This document shows positions 1-5,943 of a DNA stretch of 20,526 nt, piece by piece (within the stretch, counting starts at the first letter, position 1; the number at the start of each line of letters is the position of its first letter). This DNA is from a virus. The position numbers and the translations under genes are program-made. The stretch is from IMG/VR virus record IMGVR_UViG_3300050027_000104, positions 1-20,526 of that record, one strand, 5' to 3'. The notes beneath the pieces are model-generated. The model did not search any database, was not told the origin of the DNA, and saw only the letters and a list, made by a program, of their open reading frames with translations.

Positions 1-159
1 ATCGGCGAGTACGAAGCCGGCGTCGATCATCCGCTGGATGTTGTCCTGCGAAACCTGGGCGTCGCCCGTTTCCAGGGCAAGGTCTTGGATCGCCGGCTGG
101 TAGCTCGTCACGCCGTCGCGGAAAGCCTGCAACATGGGACTAATCGGATCGAGCAGCAT
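1..159 (-). CDS. Unknown protein, N-terminal fragment running off the left edge
   Basis: An open frame reads leftward from an ATG at 159-157 through 53 codons to position 1 without a stop, so only the N-terminus is in the window. It begins MLLDPISPMLQAF and looks soluble and mostly helical. There is no signal peptide, membrane segment or motif that I recognise. A good ribosome binding site (AGGAG, about 8 nt upstream) and a promoter-like element at 192-219 on the same strand support this start. It is divergent from the recombinase-like gene at 297, so the two share a 137-bp control region. The function is unknown. Confidence 0.6.
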   Translation of the reverse strand, partial: MLLDPISPMLQAFRDGVTSYQPAIQDLALETGDAQVSQDNIQRMIDAGFVLAD

Positions 160-191
160 GGTACAGTCTCCTGGGTCCTACCCAATTGCCA

Positions 192-219
192 ATCATAGCA
201 CCGCTCCGAAGAAATGCAA
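192..219 (-). promoter_or_regulatory. Promoter-like element for the leftward gene
   Basis: On the - strand TTGCAT (219-214) and TATGAT (197-192) lie 16 nt apart, upstream of the ATG at 159. The flanking 15-mer GACTTGCATTTCTTC (222-208) matches GACTTGCATCTCTTC in the promoter at 1632-1646 at 14 of 15 positions, so the two sites may bind the same regulator. Confidence 0.45.
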
Positions 220-238
220 GTCGAGAAACGAAAGTGCC

Positions 239-276
239 TTGACTTCGCTTTAATGTGGTGTAAGGTTGAGGTAGAC
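239..276 (+). promoter_or_regulatory. Promoter-like element P1 upstream of the first recombinase
   Basis: TTGACT at 239-244, a 16-nt spacer and TAAGGT at 261-266, followed by GTAGAC starting at 271. The distance from TTGACT to GTAGA is 32 nt, exactly as in the two elements at 1555 and 1630. The -35 box is strong and the -10 box weak. The gene starts at 297. Confidence 0.5.
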
Positions 277-296
277 ACCGAAACCACGAGGAACAC

Positions 297-1046
297 ATGA
301 AGCGTTACATCGCCTATTTCCGCGTTTGGCCCAAGAAGAGCCCTTCTTTCGTGGAGCTTTCCGCTCAAGTCCTGGAAGCCGACCGTTTCGTCAGCTACAA
401 CAAGGGCGAACTTCTGGCCACCTACACCGATCACGAAACCCCCAAACCCGGCCACCGGCCGGAATTCGCCAAGGCCATCGAGCACGCGATTCGGTCTGAG
501 GCTGCGTTAGTCATTGTTCACCTGGGGCGGCTCGCCCGCAATGTCACGGTCACGCGGATGTTGCTGGAGAGCCATGTTGATTTCGTGTGCCTGGACGCCC
601 AGGAGATCAACAGCCGGACCATCCACATCATAGCAAACGTGGCCGAGGAGGAAACCCGCAAGGTCAGCGACCGGGCCAAAACCGCCTTGGCGGCGGCGAA
701 GGCGCGGGGCGTGAAACTCGGCTCCGCCGATCCTCGGGTCAAGAAGGCGAACTACCGAAAGGGGACTTTCAAGGCCATCGCGGCGGCGGCCAAGAAGAGA
801 CACGAGCAGACCAAGTTGACCTACGCCTACCTGATGCCGGAGATTCGGACGCGGCGGGAACGGGGCGAGACGCTGCCGGAGATCATGGACTGGCTGAACG
901 CGGCCGGCCACAAGACCACGGCCGGCAAGCCCTTCACCCAGACGGCCGTGTGGCGGCTGATCGACCGCTACCTGGGCAAGGAATGGCTCGGCAACATCAA
1001 GAAACAGACCCACGGGCACAAGGTCAAGCTGAGGGTTGTTTCCTAA
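297..1046 (+). CDS. Degenerate serine recombinase (resolvase family) lacking the catalytic serine
   Basis: A 249-aa protein of the small serine recombinase family. The N-terminal catalytic fold is recognisable from IAYFRV at residues 5-10, GRLARN at 77-82 and the long helix region ALAAAKARGVKLGS. A C-terminal HTH-like region follows (GETLPEIMDWLNAAGHKTT, then a WRLIDRYLGK segment). In resolvases the serine nucleophile follows Y-x-R-V. Here that position is Trp11 (codon TGG), and the conserved Asp of the D-R-L-A-R motif is Gly77. The arginines equivalent to the active-site ones (Arg9, Arg78, Arg81) are kept. The paralogue at 1685 keeps the Ser and Asp. The start has GAGGA 4 nt upstream. I infer a DNA-binding protein that cannot cut, perhaps a regulator or a partner of the intact recombinase. 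The family call is sure; the role is not. Confidence 0.85.
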   Translation: MKRYIAYFRVWPKKSPSFVELSAQVLEADRFVSYNKGELLATYTDHETPKPGHRPEFAKAIEHAIRSEAALVIVHLGRLARNVTVTRMLLESHVDFVCLDAQEINSRTIHIIANVAEEETRKVSDRAKTALAAAKARGVKLGSADPRVKKANYRKGTFKAIAAAAKKRHEQTKLTYAYLMPEIRTRRERGETLPEIMDWLNAAGHKTTAGKPFTQTAVWRLIDRYLGKEWLGNIKKQTHGHKVKLRVVS

Positions 1047-1066
1047 CCTTCTCGACCCACAGAAAC

Positions 1067-1489
1067 ATGAAACCGAAACGCAAAGGTGAAACGCGGGCGA
1101 CGATGGCGGCGAAGTTCCCGCCGCCGGACGAGTTCCATTGGCGGGCCGGCCCCTACCGCGCCCCCAAGGTCAAGGTCGGCGCAGTCCTGCGCGACGAGTA
1201 TCGGGGCGAGAACGTGCGGGTAGAGGGCATGACCGAGGCACCCATTCCCTGGCCGGGGATCGACTACAAAAGGGGCGAACGCCTGCTGCCGGTCCTCTGC
1301 GGCGACCTGGTGCGGGCCGTCTGCGAGGAGGATGAATTGACGGTCGCCTACTACTGGAACGTGACCCGCTACATGGTCGAGCAGTGGAAGCGGGCGATCT
1401 CCAAGGCCCACACGTCCAACGGCGTCTTCGCCGGCCTGGCGCTGAAGCGGAACGATCCCGAGTTCCGCCAGCGGTTCGGGTACAAGTAA
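1067..1489 (+). CDS. Hypothetical protein with a helix-turn-helix-like C-terminus
   Basis: A 140-aa protein if the ATG at 1067 is used. An in-frame ATG at 1103 is an alternative, since AAAGGTGA lies about 13 nt before it. The middle holds a Pro/Gly-rich segment (APIPWPGIDY), then LLPVLCGDLVRAVCEED. The segment ELTVAYYWNVTRYMVEQWKR has the spacing of a helix-turn-helix (an Ala-containing first helix, a WNVT turn, a VEQWKR recognition helix). From memory this layout resembles short proteins seen repeatedly in planctomycete genomes that end in a homeodomain-like HTH, but I cannot verify that. It lies 20 nt downstream of the degenerate recombinase and probably shares its transcript. A DNA-binding role is inference. 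Confidence 0.7.
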   Translation: MKPKRKGETRATMAAKFPPPDEFHWRAGPYRAPKVKVGAVLRDEYRGENVRVEGMTEAPIPWPGIDYKRGERLLPVLCGDLVRAVCEEDELTVAYYWNVTRYMVEQWKRAISKAHTSNGVFAGLALKRNDPEFRQRFGYK

Positions 1490-1554
1490 TTCTGACAACT
1501 GGGCCTGTATTTCAGGGCATCGAGCAGGTAGTTCGCTGGAAACGGCCTTTTCGC

Positions 1555-1592
1555 TTGACTTTCTCATCTTCTGTGATATGATTGATGTAGAG
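1555..1592 (+). promoter_or_regulatory. Promoter-like element P2
   Basis: TTGACT at 1555-1560, a 16-nt spacer and TATGAT at 1577-1582 make a near-consensus sigma-70-type promoter. GTAGAG follows at 1587, 32 nt after the start of the -35 box. It is the upstream member of a tandem pair before the second recombinase. A 10-codon ORF without a visible ribosome binding site (1601-1633) lies between P2 and P3. Confidence 0.6.
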
Positions 1593-1629
1593 CCCCACCG
1601 ATGAACACCCTCGAACGCTGTTTTGCTGC

Positions 1630-1667
1630 TTGACTTGCATCTCTTCTATGATATGCATGGTGTAGAC
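1630..1667 (+). promoter_or_regulatory. Promoter-like element P3 upstream of the second recombinase
   Basis: TTGACT at 1630-1635, a 16-nt spacer and TATGCA at 1652-1657, with GTAGAC at 1662, again 32 nt from the start of TTGACT. P2 and P3 resemble each other along their whole length, including a TCTTCT tract and GATATG, so this is probably a duplicated control element. The GTG start of the recombinase is at 1685. Confidence 0.6.
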
Positions 1668-1684
1668 AACCGGAGATCGCCCCC

Positions 1685-2461
1685 GTGAACAAGAAGCTCG
1701 TCCAGATCGTGGCTTATTATCGCGTGAGTACGAAGCGGCAAGGCAAGAGCGGCCTGGGCCTGGAAGCCCAGAAGGAAATGGTCCGCCAGTTGGTCTTGGC
1801 CCACGGCGCAAGTATCGTTGCCGAGTACATCGAAGTCGAGACGGGCAAATCGGCGACCCGGCCGAAGCTCTTGGAGGCGATCCACCACGCGCGGCTGACC
1901 AACTCGACGCTGGTGGTCGCCAAGCTGGACCGTCTCGCCCGCAATGCCGTTTTCCTGCTCACCCTCCGCGATTCCGGTCTTCCGCTGGTCTTCTGCGATC
2001 TGCCGGACGCCAACGAATTGACCGTGGGGATCATGGCCGTCGTCGCCCAGGCCGAGGCCAAGATGATCTCGGAGCGCACGAAGGCGGCCTTGGCCGCCGC
2101 GAAGGCGCGGGGCGTGCTGCTGGGGTCCGCCCGGCCCGGCCACTGGGACGGCCGCGAACAACTGCGGGGCATCAAGAAAGCGCAGCCCTTGGGCTCGGCC
2201 GCCAACGCCCAGCGGGCCAGGGACCGCTACCAGCAGGCGCTCATCCCCGAGATCAAGCGGCGGCGCGAGGCGGGCCAGACGCTCGACGAGATCGTGACCT
2301 GGCTCAACGGCCAGGGCTTCAAGACGCGGCCGACGAAACGCCGGCCCGAGGGCGGCGTCTTCACGCACATGACGATCTGGCGGCTGATCGACCGTTATCT
2401 GGGCAAGGACTTGCTGGGCAACGTCGCGCTGAGAATTCCAGCCTGCGCCGCCTGCAACTGA
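1685..2461 (+). CDS. Serine recombinase, resolvase/invertase family
   Basis: A 258-aa serine recombinase that would cut and rejoin DNA through a phosphoserine link. The active site is complete: AYYRVS with catalytic Ser15 and Arg13, and KLDRLARN with Asp82, Arg83 and Arg86. The long dimer helix follows (ISERTKAALAAAKARG). The C-terminal part (AGQTLDEIVTWLNGQGFKT, then a WRLIDRYLGK segment) resembles the first part of the Recombinase domain of larger enzymes, but the protein is much shorter than large serine integrases (450 aa or more). GTG is used as start, with GGAG 9 nt upstream. It is a paralogue of the degenerate protein at 297 and has its own tandem promoters. It could invert, resolve or integrate the element. 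The target site is not visible. Confidence 0.88.
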   Translation: MNKKLVQIVAYYRVSTKRQGKSGLGLEAQKEMVRQLVLAHGASIVAEYIEVETGKSATRPKLLEAIHHARLTNSTLVVAKLDRLARNAVFLLTLRDSGLPLVFCDLPDANELTVGIMAVVAQAEAKMISERTKAALAAAKARGVLLGSARPGHWDGREQLRGIKKAQPLGSAANAQRARDRYQQALIPEIKRRREAGQTLDEIVTWLNGQGFKTRPTKRRPEGGVFTHMTIWRLIDRYLGKDLLGNVALRIPACAACN

Positions 2462-2471
2462 GAGCGACACC

Positions 2472-2564
2472 ATGAACAGAGAACAATGGCTCAGCGAGTG
2501 CATCCAGAAACTCCGCCCCGACTTCGGTGGCCTGGTGGAGGAGGAAGGCAATGAAGGTCGGTGA
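2472..2564 (+). CDS. Short ORF (30 aa), possible truncated remnant or coupling peptide
   Basis: This ORF starts with ATG 10 nt after the second recombinase and reads MNREQWLSECIQKLRPDFGG, ending in an acidic tail. Its stop lies 14 nt inside the next gene (start 2551). The opening MNREQWL..LRP.F resembles, from memory, the start of longer SprT-like phage or planctomycete proteins, so it may be the stump of a truncated gene. Alternatively it may couple translation to the zinc-ribbon gene. No good ribosome binding site is visible. Confidence 0.4.
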   Translation: MNREQWLSECIQKLRPDFGGLVEEEGNEGR

Positions 2565-2826
2565 CACATTCGGGACTCTTGAAGTGGTGGGTATCTGGTA
2601 TCGCACGCGAAGGGACGGAATGCAGGGAGCGTCTGTGCTGGTGGACGTGCAGTGCAAGTGCGGGGCCGAAAGGACGGTGCTGCCGGCGACTCTGACCCGC
2701 ACAAAGAACGCCCTGAAATCCTGCGGCAAGAAGGGCTGCCGGACCCGGCGGCCCTCGCCCCGCAAGTCAAAGGAAATCTGGTACTGCAAACGGCGCGGGG
2801 CGGTGGACGGCTTGGTGTCAGAGTGA
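2551..2826 (+). CDS. Small zinc-ribbon protein
   Basis: A 91-aa protein. The start at 2551 is chosen over an in-frame ATG at 2527 because GGAGGA sits about 8 nt before it. The N-terminus (KVGDTFGTLEVVG) and the cysteines Cys35, Cys37, Cys58 and Cys63 (QCKCG, then SCGKKGC) match the layout of short phage proteins with a G-x-F-G-x-L-x-V opening, a CxCG pair and a terminal SCG. Such proteins often occur near HNH or AP2 genes and probably fold around one zinc ion. The tail is strongly basic, consistent with nucleic-acid binding. The exact function is unknown. Confidence 0.65.
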   Translation: MKVGDTFGTLEVVGIWYRTRRDGMQGASVLVDVQCKCGAERTVLPATLTRTKNALKSCGKKGCRTRRPSPRKSKEIWYCKRRGAVDGLVSE

Positions 2827-2843
2827 CGCAACAGTGACGCAAC
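2822..2843 (+). repeat. Tandem 11-bp direct repeat
   Basis: AGTGACGCAAC occurs twice in direct succession at 2822-2832 and 2833-2843. The first copy contains the stop codon of the zinc-ribbon gene. The second contains a GTG that is in frame with the next gene but is less likely to be its start than the ATG at 2861. Confidence 0.85.
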
Positions 2844-2860
2844 ATCGAAAGGTCAATTCC

Positions 2861-4291
2861 ATGTATCTGCTCATTCAGAATCCCGGCGCAGCGCCGGTGG
2901 AAGGCTATACTCTGCTCGGCGTCAGCACGACGCGCAACTGCGGCGTGGCCGGCACCATCGGCCAGTTCGGCAGCGGGGCCAAACATGCCATCAACACCCT
3001 GCTCCGCGCGGGATTGAAGCTGTTGATCTACTGCGGCAAGACCCGTTTGGAATTCACGACCCGCGAGGAGACGGTCAACGACGGACTGGTCAGCAAGCCG
3101 ATCAAGCGCGTGGTCTGCAAACTCGGCGGCACCAGCAGCAAGACGCTCGACATGGGCTGGTGCCTGGACTTCGGCGCGATCGACTGGACCGACCTTTCGA
3201 TGGCCCTGCGGGAATTCGTGGCCAATGCCATCGACCGCACCGTGCGGGAGCACGGCGACTTCGTTCCTTCTTTGCTGAACGAAGAATTGCGGGTAGCGGT
3301 GGTCGAAGACAGTGCCGTCCGTGCGCGGGACGGCTTCACCCGAGTCTACGTCGAAGTCAACGACGCCGTGCAACGGTTCTACGGCGAGTTGCCCCGCCGC
3401 TTCCTGCACTTTTCCAGCAAGCCACAACTGGTCAAGGAATCCTTGTTGCCCAAGGCCGACCGGAACCTCAACGGCAAGCGGACGGCGATGATCTACAAGG
3501 AGGGCGTGCTGGTCCGCGAGATCGAAGAGGCGGAAGAGGCGTCGGTGTACGACTACAACTTCCACGAGGGCGAGTTGAAGCTGGACGAGTCGCGTAATTC
3601 GAGCGAGTACGAGATCAAGGGCGCGGCGGCCCGGCTCTTCCGCAAGGCCACGCCTCAGCAGCTTGCCCCGGTGTTCAAGAGCCTGGTCGCCCAGGAACCG
3701 AGCTACGAGGCGACCTTCGATTCGTACTACATGGCCCCGTCGTACTCGGACCCCGAACCGGGGCAGAAGGAAGCCTGGCAGCAGGGCTGGGAGTTGGCGG
3801 CCGGGCCGAACGCGGTCCTCTGTGACGCCAGCCTGGGCCACACGGCCGAGTTCGTCGAGAAGAAGGGCTTTTGCCCCAAGCCGACGAAGGCTCCATCCTG
3901 GGTCACGGCCGCCGCCCGTTGCGGCGTCAAGACGGCCGCCTCGGTCCTGGACGGCCACGAGAGCAACGGCAAGCAGATTCTCCCGGCGACCGACGCGACA
4001 ATCGAGGCGGTGGACATCGTGTGGTCGTGGCTGCAACAGGCAAACATGACGCAGGGCAAGAAGAAGCCAATGGCGGCGTGCTTCAAGGAGTGTATGCAGG
4101 CCGGCAGCGAGACGATGGGTTTTTGCCGCGATGGCATGGTCTACTTCAAGGAGGACATTGCCACGGCGGTGAACAAGTACCTCCTGCAAACGGCTGTGGA
4201 GGAGGTCGCTCATTACGTCACTGGGGCGACGGATATGTCGCGGGACTTCCAGAACTTCCTCATCCAGATCATCGTGGAGATCAAAGGGTAA
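2861..4291 (+). CDS. GHKL-like ATP-binding protein with C-terminal EExxH motif
   Basis: A 476-aa protein. ATG 2861 is preferred over the in-frame GTG at 2834 because AAAGG lies about 9 nt upstream. GQFGSGAK (residues 34-41) resembles the glycine-rich lid motif of GHKL ATPases. LREFVANAID (116-125) resembles their N-box, where Glu118 and Asn122 would act in catalysis and Mg binding. In standard GHKL proteins the N-box comes before the glycine motif, so the order here is reversed. No DxGxG G1 box is obvious. The C-terminus has EEVAH (447-451) and then TDMSRDF, like the zinc helix of a metalloprotease but with Glu in place of the first His. I have an unverified memory of similar ATP-binding proteins in phage accessory regions. 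The role is unknown; chaperone-like or anti-host functions are possible. Confidence 0.6.
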   Translation: MYLLIQNPGAAPVEGYTLLGVSTTRNCGVAGTIGQFGSGAKHAINTLLRAGLKLLIYCGKTRLEFTTREETVNDGLVSKPIKRVVCKLGGTSSKTLDMGWCLDFGAIDWTDLSMALREFVANAIDRTVREHGDFVPSLLNEELRVAVVEDSAVRARDGFTRVYVEVNDAVQRFYGELPRRFLHFSSKPQLVKESLLPKADRNLNGKRTAMIYKEGVLVREIEEAEEASVYDYNFHEGELKLDESRNSSEYEIKGAAARLFRKATPQQLAPVFKSLVAQEPSYEATFDSYYMAPSYSDPEPGQKEAWQQGWELAAGPNAVLCDASLGHTAEFVEKKGFCPKPTKAPSWVTAAARCGVKTAASVLDGHESNGKQILPATDATIEAVDIVWSWLQQANMTQGKKKPMAACFKECMQAGSETMGFCRDGMVYFKEDIATAVNKYLLQTAVEEVAHYVTGATDMSRDFQNFLIQIIVEIKG

Positions 4292-4297
4292 GCGACG

Positions 4298-4369
4298 GTG
4301 CCGGTAGTCCAATGCAGAGACCGCCCGACAAGGGAAGGAATGTGCGCCCTTCGAGTCCCGCCCGGCTCC
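4298..4369 (+). other. tRNA-like relic
   Basis: This 72-nt stretch has tRNA spacing. An acceptor 5' arm (4298-4304) pairs with 4362-4368 at 6 of 7 positions. T8, A9, G10 and A14 equivalents are at 4305, 4306, 4307 and 4311. A three-pair D stem is possible, and a perfect T-loop TTCGAGT (4350-4356) sits exactly 5 nt before the acceptor 3' arm. However, the T-stem 5' arm (CGCCC) and the anticodon stem cannot pair, there is no T33, and the D-loop lacks GG. It is therefore not a working tRNA. It may be a decayed tRNA, a tRNA fragment captured at an attachment site, or chance. Confidence 0.35.
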
Positions 4370-4408
4370 CTCAGAAAACGTGGTAAGATTTCAATGGCAG
4401 CTAATCAC

Positions 4409-4427
4409 CGAGGCCGATCGCGCCTCG
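4409..4427 (+). other. Short inverted repeat
   Basis: CGAGGC (4409-4414) and GCCTCG (4422-4427) form a 6-bp stem with a 7-nt loop. No T-run follows. It lies in the 244-bp gap between the GHKL-like gene and the gene at 4536, where I see no protein gene. Confidence 0.35.
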
Positions 4428-4472
4428 ACCGGTATCTTGCTCCCCGACGAATTCGGAGCTAGAATGACCCCG

Positions 4473-4501
4473 CTGAGAAGCCGCTTGCCACCCCTTCTCA
4501 G
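4473..4501 (+). promoter_or_regulatory. Inverted repeat upstream of the 4536 gene
   Basis: CTGAGAAG (4473-4480) and CTTCTCAG (4494-4501) are perfect 8-bp arms around a 13-nt loop, 35 nt before the next ATG. Lack of a T-run argues against a simple terminator. An operator or leader hairpin is possible. Confidence 0.4.
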
Positions 4502-4535
4502 ATGCGGATGGCGTGACCAGACAGGAGGCTGAATC

Positions 4536-4871
4536 ATGGCAAAACGGCAGGCGAAGCACACAACTCCGGCCGAAAACGACCCGCAGGAACCCGTGATCGA
4601 CCGTGAGGCGTTCGACTGGGGCGTTCGTTTGACGGCCACCCCCTTTCGCGGGACAGATAAGCACGCCCTGGTGATCCGCGCCGAGGTCAGGAACTACCGG
4701 GCGGGCCGGGGCTCGGAGGTGTATATCACCTTTCCGGCCGCCTCCTTACAGACCCCCCTTCGGCTGCTTGATGCCCAGACGTGGCACGCGGCCCTGGGAG
4801 CCATCATTGACGCCACGCGCGTCGCGCAGTCTGAGTTGCGCGCGGCGGCAACCGGCGAGAAGGGCGGCTGA
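4536..4871 (+). CDS. Hypothetical protein
   Basis: A 111-aa soluble protein with a basic, disordered N-terminus (MAKRQAKHTT), a predicted beta-rich middle (WGVRLTATPFRG, ALVIRAEVRNYRAG, SEVYITF) and a C-terminal helix ending in an Ala/Glu/Gly tail. AGGAGG 8-9 nt upstream makes the start convincing. I recognise no family. It stands alone between two intergenic regions, so it may have its own promoter. I cannot assign a function. Confidence 0.65.
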   Translation: MAKRQAKHTTPAENDPQEPVIDREAFDWGVRLTATPFRGTDKHALVIRAEVRNYRAGRGSEVYITFPAASLQTPLRLLDAQTWHAALGAIIDATRVAQSELRAAATGEKGG

Positions 4872-5161
4872 ACCAGGGCCGGCGGCGGGCTTTGGTTCTG
4901 AACTTCTGTTTCGGAGGGCGTCTGGCCCTCTCTGGGCTTTCTCTGGCCCCTTTCTGGGTTTTCTCTGGCCCTTTGGCCCTCTTTGGTTGCCTTAGCGCGG
5001 CCAGCACAGGGGCTCGATCTTGGTAGGGCGTATAAACGTCCTGCCCTCGGCCGCTAAGCGCCTTGCCCGGCCGCTGGGCCGCATCGTCGAAATTCGAGGA
5101 ACCCTGAAAAAAAATCCGATTTTGGGGGTCATGTATAGGGTAAGCAGTTCGGGCGCAAGCA
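4872..5161 (+). other. Intergenic region with low-complexity tract and GC-rich repeats
   Basis: This 290-bp gap has no convincing gene. It holds the CTCTGG tract at 4921-4990, an imperfect small hairpin around GGGCGTATAAACGTCC near 5026-5041, two copies of CGGCCGCT about 5050-5080, and an A-run followed by TTTTGGGGG just before the next gene. It separates the accessory arm from the late block, so a late promoter or a recombination boundary could sit here. No clear -35/-10 pair stands out. Confidence 0.4.
4921..4990 (+). repeat. Degenerate CTCTGG/CTTTGG tandem tract
   Basis: About 70 nt built from imperfect repeats of the type TTTCTCTGGCCC. The 12-mer TTTCTCTGGCCC occurs twice (near 4938 and 4960), with shorter variants around it. 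The + strand is nearly free of A across the tract, which makes a strong base-composition asymmetry. Confidence 0.7.
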
Positions 5162-5716
5162 ATGAGTATGCAACGTGTCACCGACTTGGCCGACCCCCGC
5201 CGTTGCAAGGGCGCAAGCCTGGACGGCCAGTGCCAGAACTTCGCGGAAGAGGGGTCGGACTACTGCCGCGTCCACGGCGGCAAAGACCTGGTGCCCGCTC
5301 GACGCCTGAAGCAATACCTCTTGACCAAGGCCCAGGACCGCGAGCGGCTGGCCCAGTTTGCGGAAAACGACGCGCTGAAAACGCTGCGGGAAGAGGTCGT
5401 CGTCCAACTGGCCCAACTGGAACGGCGGCTTAGCCTCGCCAATCGGTCGGACGCCGAGTTCCTGGCCGCCTATCCCGAGGTCGAGAAGTCGCTGAAAACT
5501 CTCGCCTCGCTGAAGAAGGACAATTTCTCCCTGGAAACGAAGGCGGGAGCCACGCTCTCGCGGGAACAGGGCTTCGCGCTGGTCCGGTTGATGCTTGAGA
5601 TCATCGTGGACGAGTTGGAGGGCGTCCCGGACTACGAGCGGATCGTCGAGCGAATCACCGAGCGAATCCTGCCCACGGTCGAAGCGGCCGGCCACTCTGA
5701 AGTCGATCCCGCATGA
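5162..5716 (+). CDS. Zinc-binding helical protein, possible terminase small subunit
   Basis: A 184-aa protein. The N-terminus has a compact Cys/His cluster: RCKG, GQCQNF, then DYCRVHGG, giving three cysteines and a histidine that could hold zinc. This RC...C...YCR.HGG signature is common in phage proteins encoded just before the large terminase. The rest is strongly helical with charged repeats (ALKTLREEVVVQLAQLERR) and a long C-terminal amphipathic helix (YERIVERITERIL), consistent with an oligomer. I infer a DNA-recognition role in packaging, but seven genes separate it from the large subunit at 9494, so this is not certain. No strong ribosome binding site is seen. ATG at 5168 is an alternative start. 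The stop overlaps the next gene by 4 nt. Confidence 0.65.
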   Translation: MSMQRVTDLADPRRCKGASLDGQCQNFAEEGSDYCRVHGGKDLVPARRLKQYLLTKAQDRERLAQFAENDALKTLREEVVVQLAQLERRLSLANRSDAEFLAAYPEVEKSLKTLASLKKDNFSLETKAGATLSREQGFALVRLMLEIIVDELEGVPDYERIVERITERILPTVEAAGHSEVDPA

Positions 5717-5943
5717 ATCTCGTCTGGTGTCGCGTCTGTCGCGTCCAGCCCGCGATGTTCAACGAAGACCGTTGCGAGAATTGCTGGGCCGACGACCAGG
5801 ATCACTGCGACCGGCGACGGCCGGCCAACATCCACACAACGGTCAACTGTTCGCGGGAGGTGAACGATGTCCCAGTGCCGGCAAAACCCGTTCGTCCCCG
5901 ACGAGTTGAAGGCGGGGGACATCATCGGATTCAGCGGCGATAG
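5713..5943 (+). CDS. Small zinc-ribbon protein
   Basis: A 76-aa ORF starting inside the stop of the preceding gene (ATGA overlap, 5713-5716), a sign of translational coupling. The N-terminus carries two CxxC pairs (WCRVC, then RCENCW), enough to bind one zinc ion. The second half is basic and low in structure, and its last 77 nt overlap the next gene, whose own ribosome binding site lies inside this frame. Only the first 40 or so residues look constrained. The function is unknown. Confidence 0.5.
   Translation: MNLVWCRVCRVQPAMFNEDRCENCWADDQDHCDRRRPANIHTTVNCSREVNDVPVPAKPVRPRRVEGGGHHRIQRR

Noticed and set aside
587-1066. Upstream extension of the HTH-like gene into the recombinase gene
   Set aside because: The extra 160 codons overlap the recombinase out of frame and read as Gly/Arg-rich low complexity. 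The ATG at 1067 or 1103 is a more credible start.
297-2461. Large serine integrase split in two genes
   Set aside because: Each protein has its own complete N-terminal resolvase fold and the same C-terminal WRLIDRYLGK segment, so they are paralogues and not halves of one enzyme.
1646-4312. 888-codon open frame on the - strand, antisense to the second recombinase, zinc-ribbon and GHKL-like genes
   Set aside because: It runs through both intergenic gaps and the promoter pair, has an Arg/Leu/His-rich sequence with no domain, and mirrors the G/C third-position bias of the + strand genes. It is most likely a composition artefact, though its length is striking.
4298-4369. Functional tRNA gene
   Set aside because: The T and anticodon stems cannot pair, the D-loop lacks GG and there is no T at position 33, so it is listed only as a relic.
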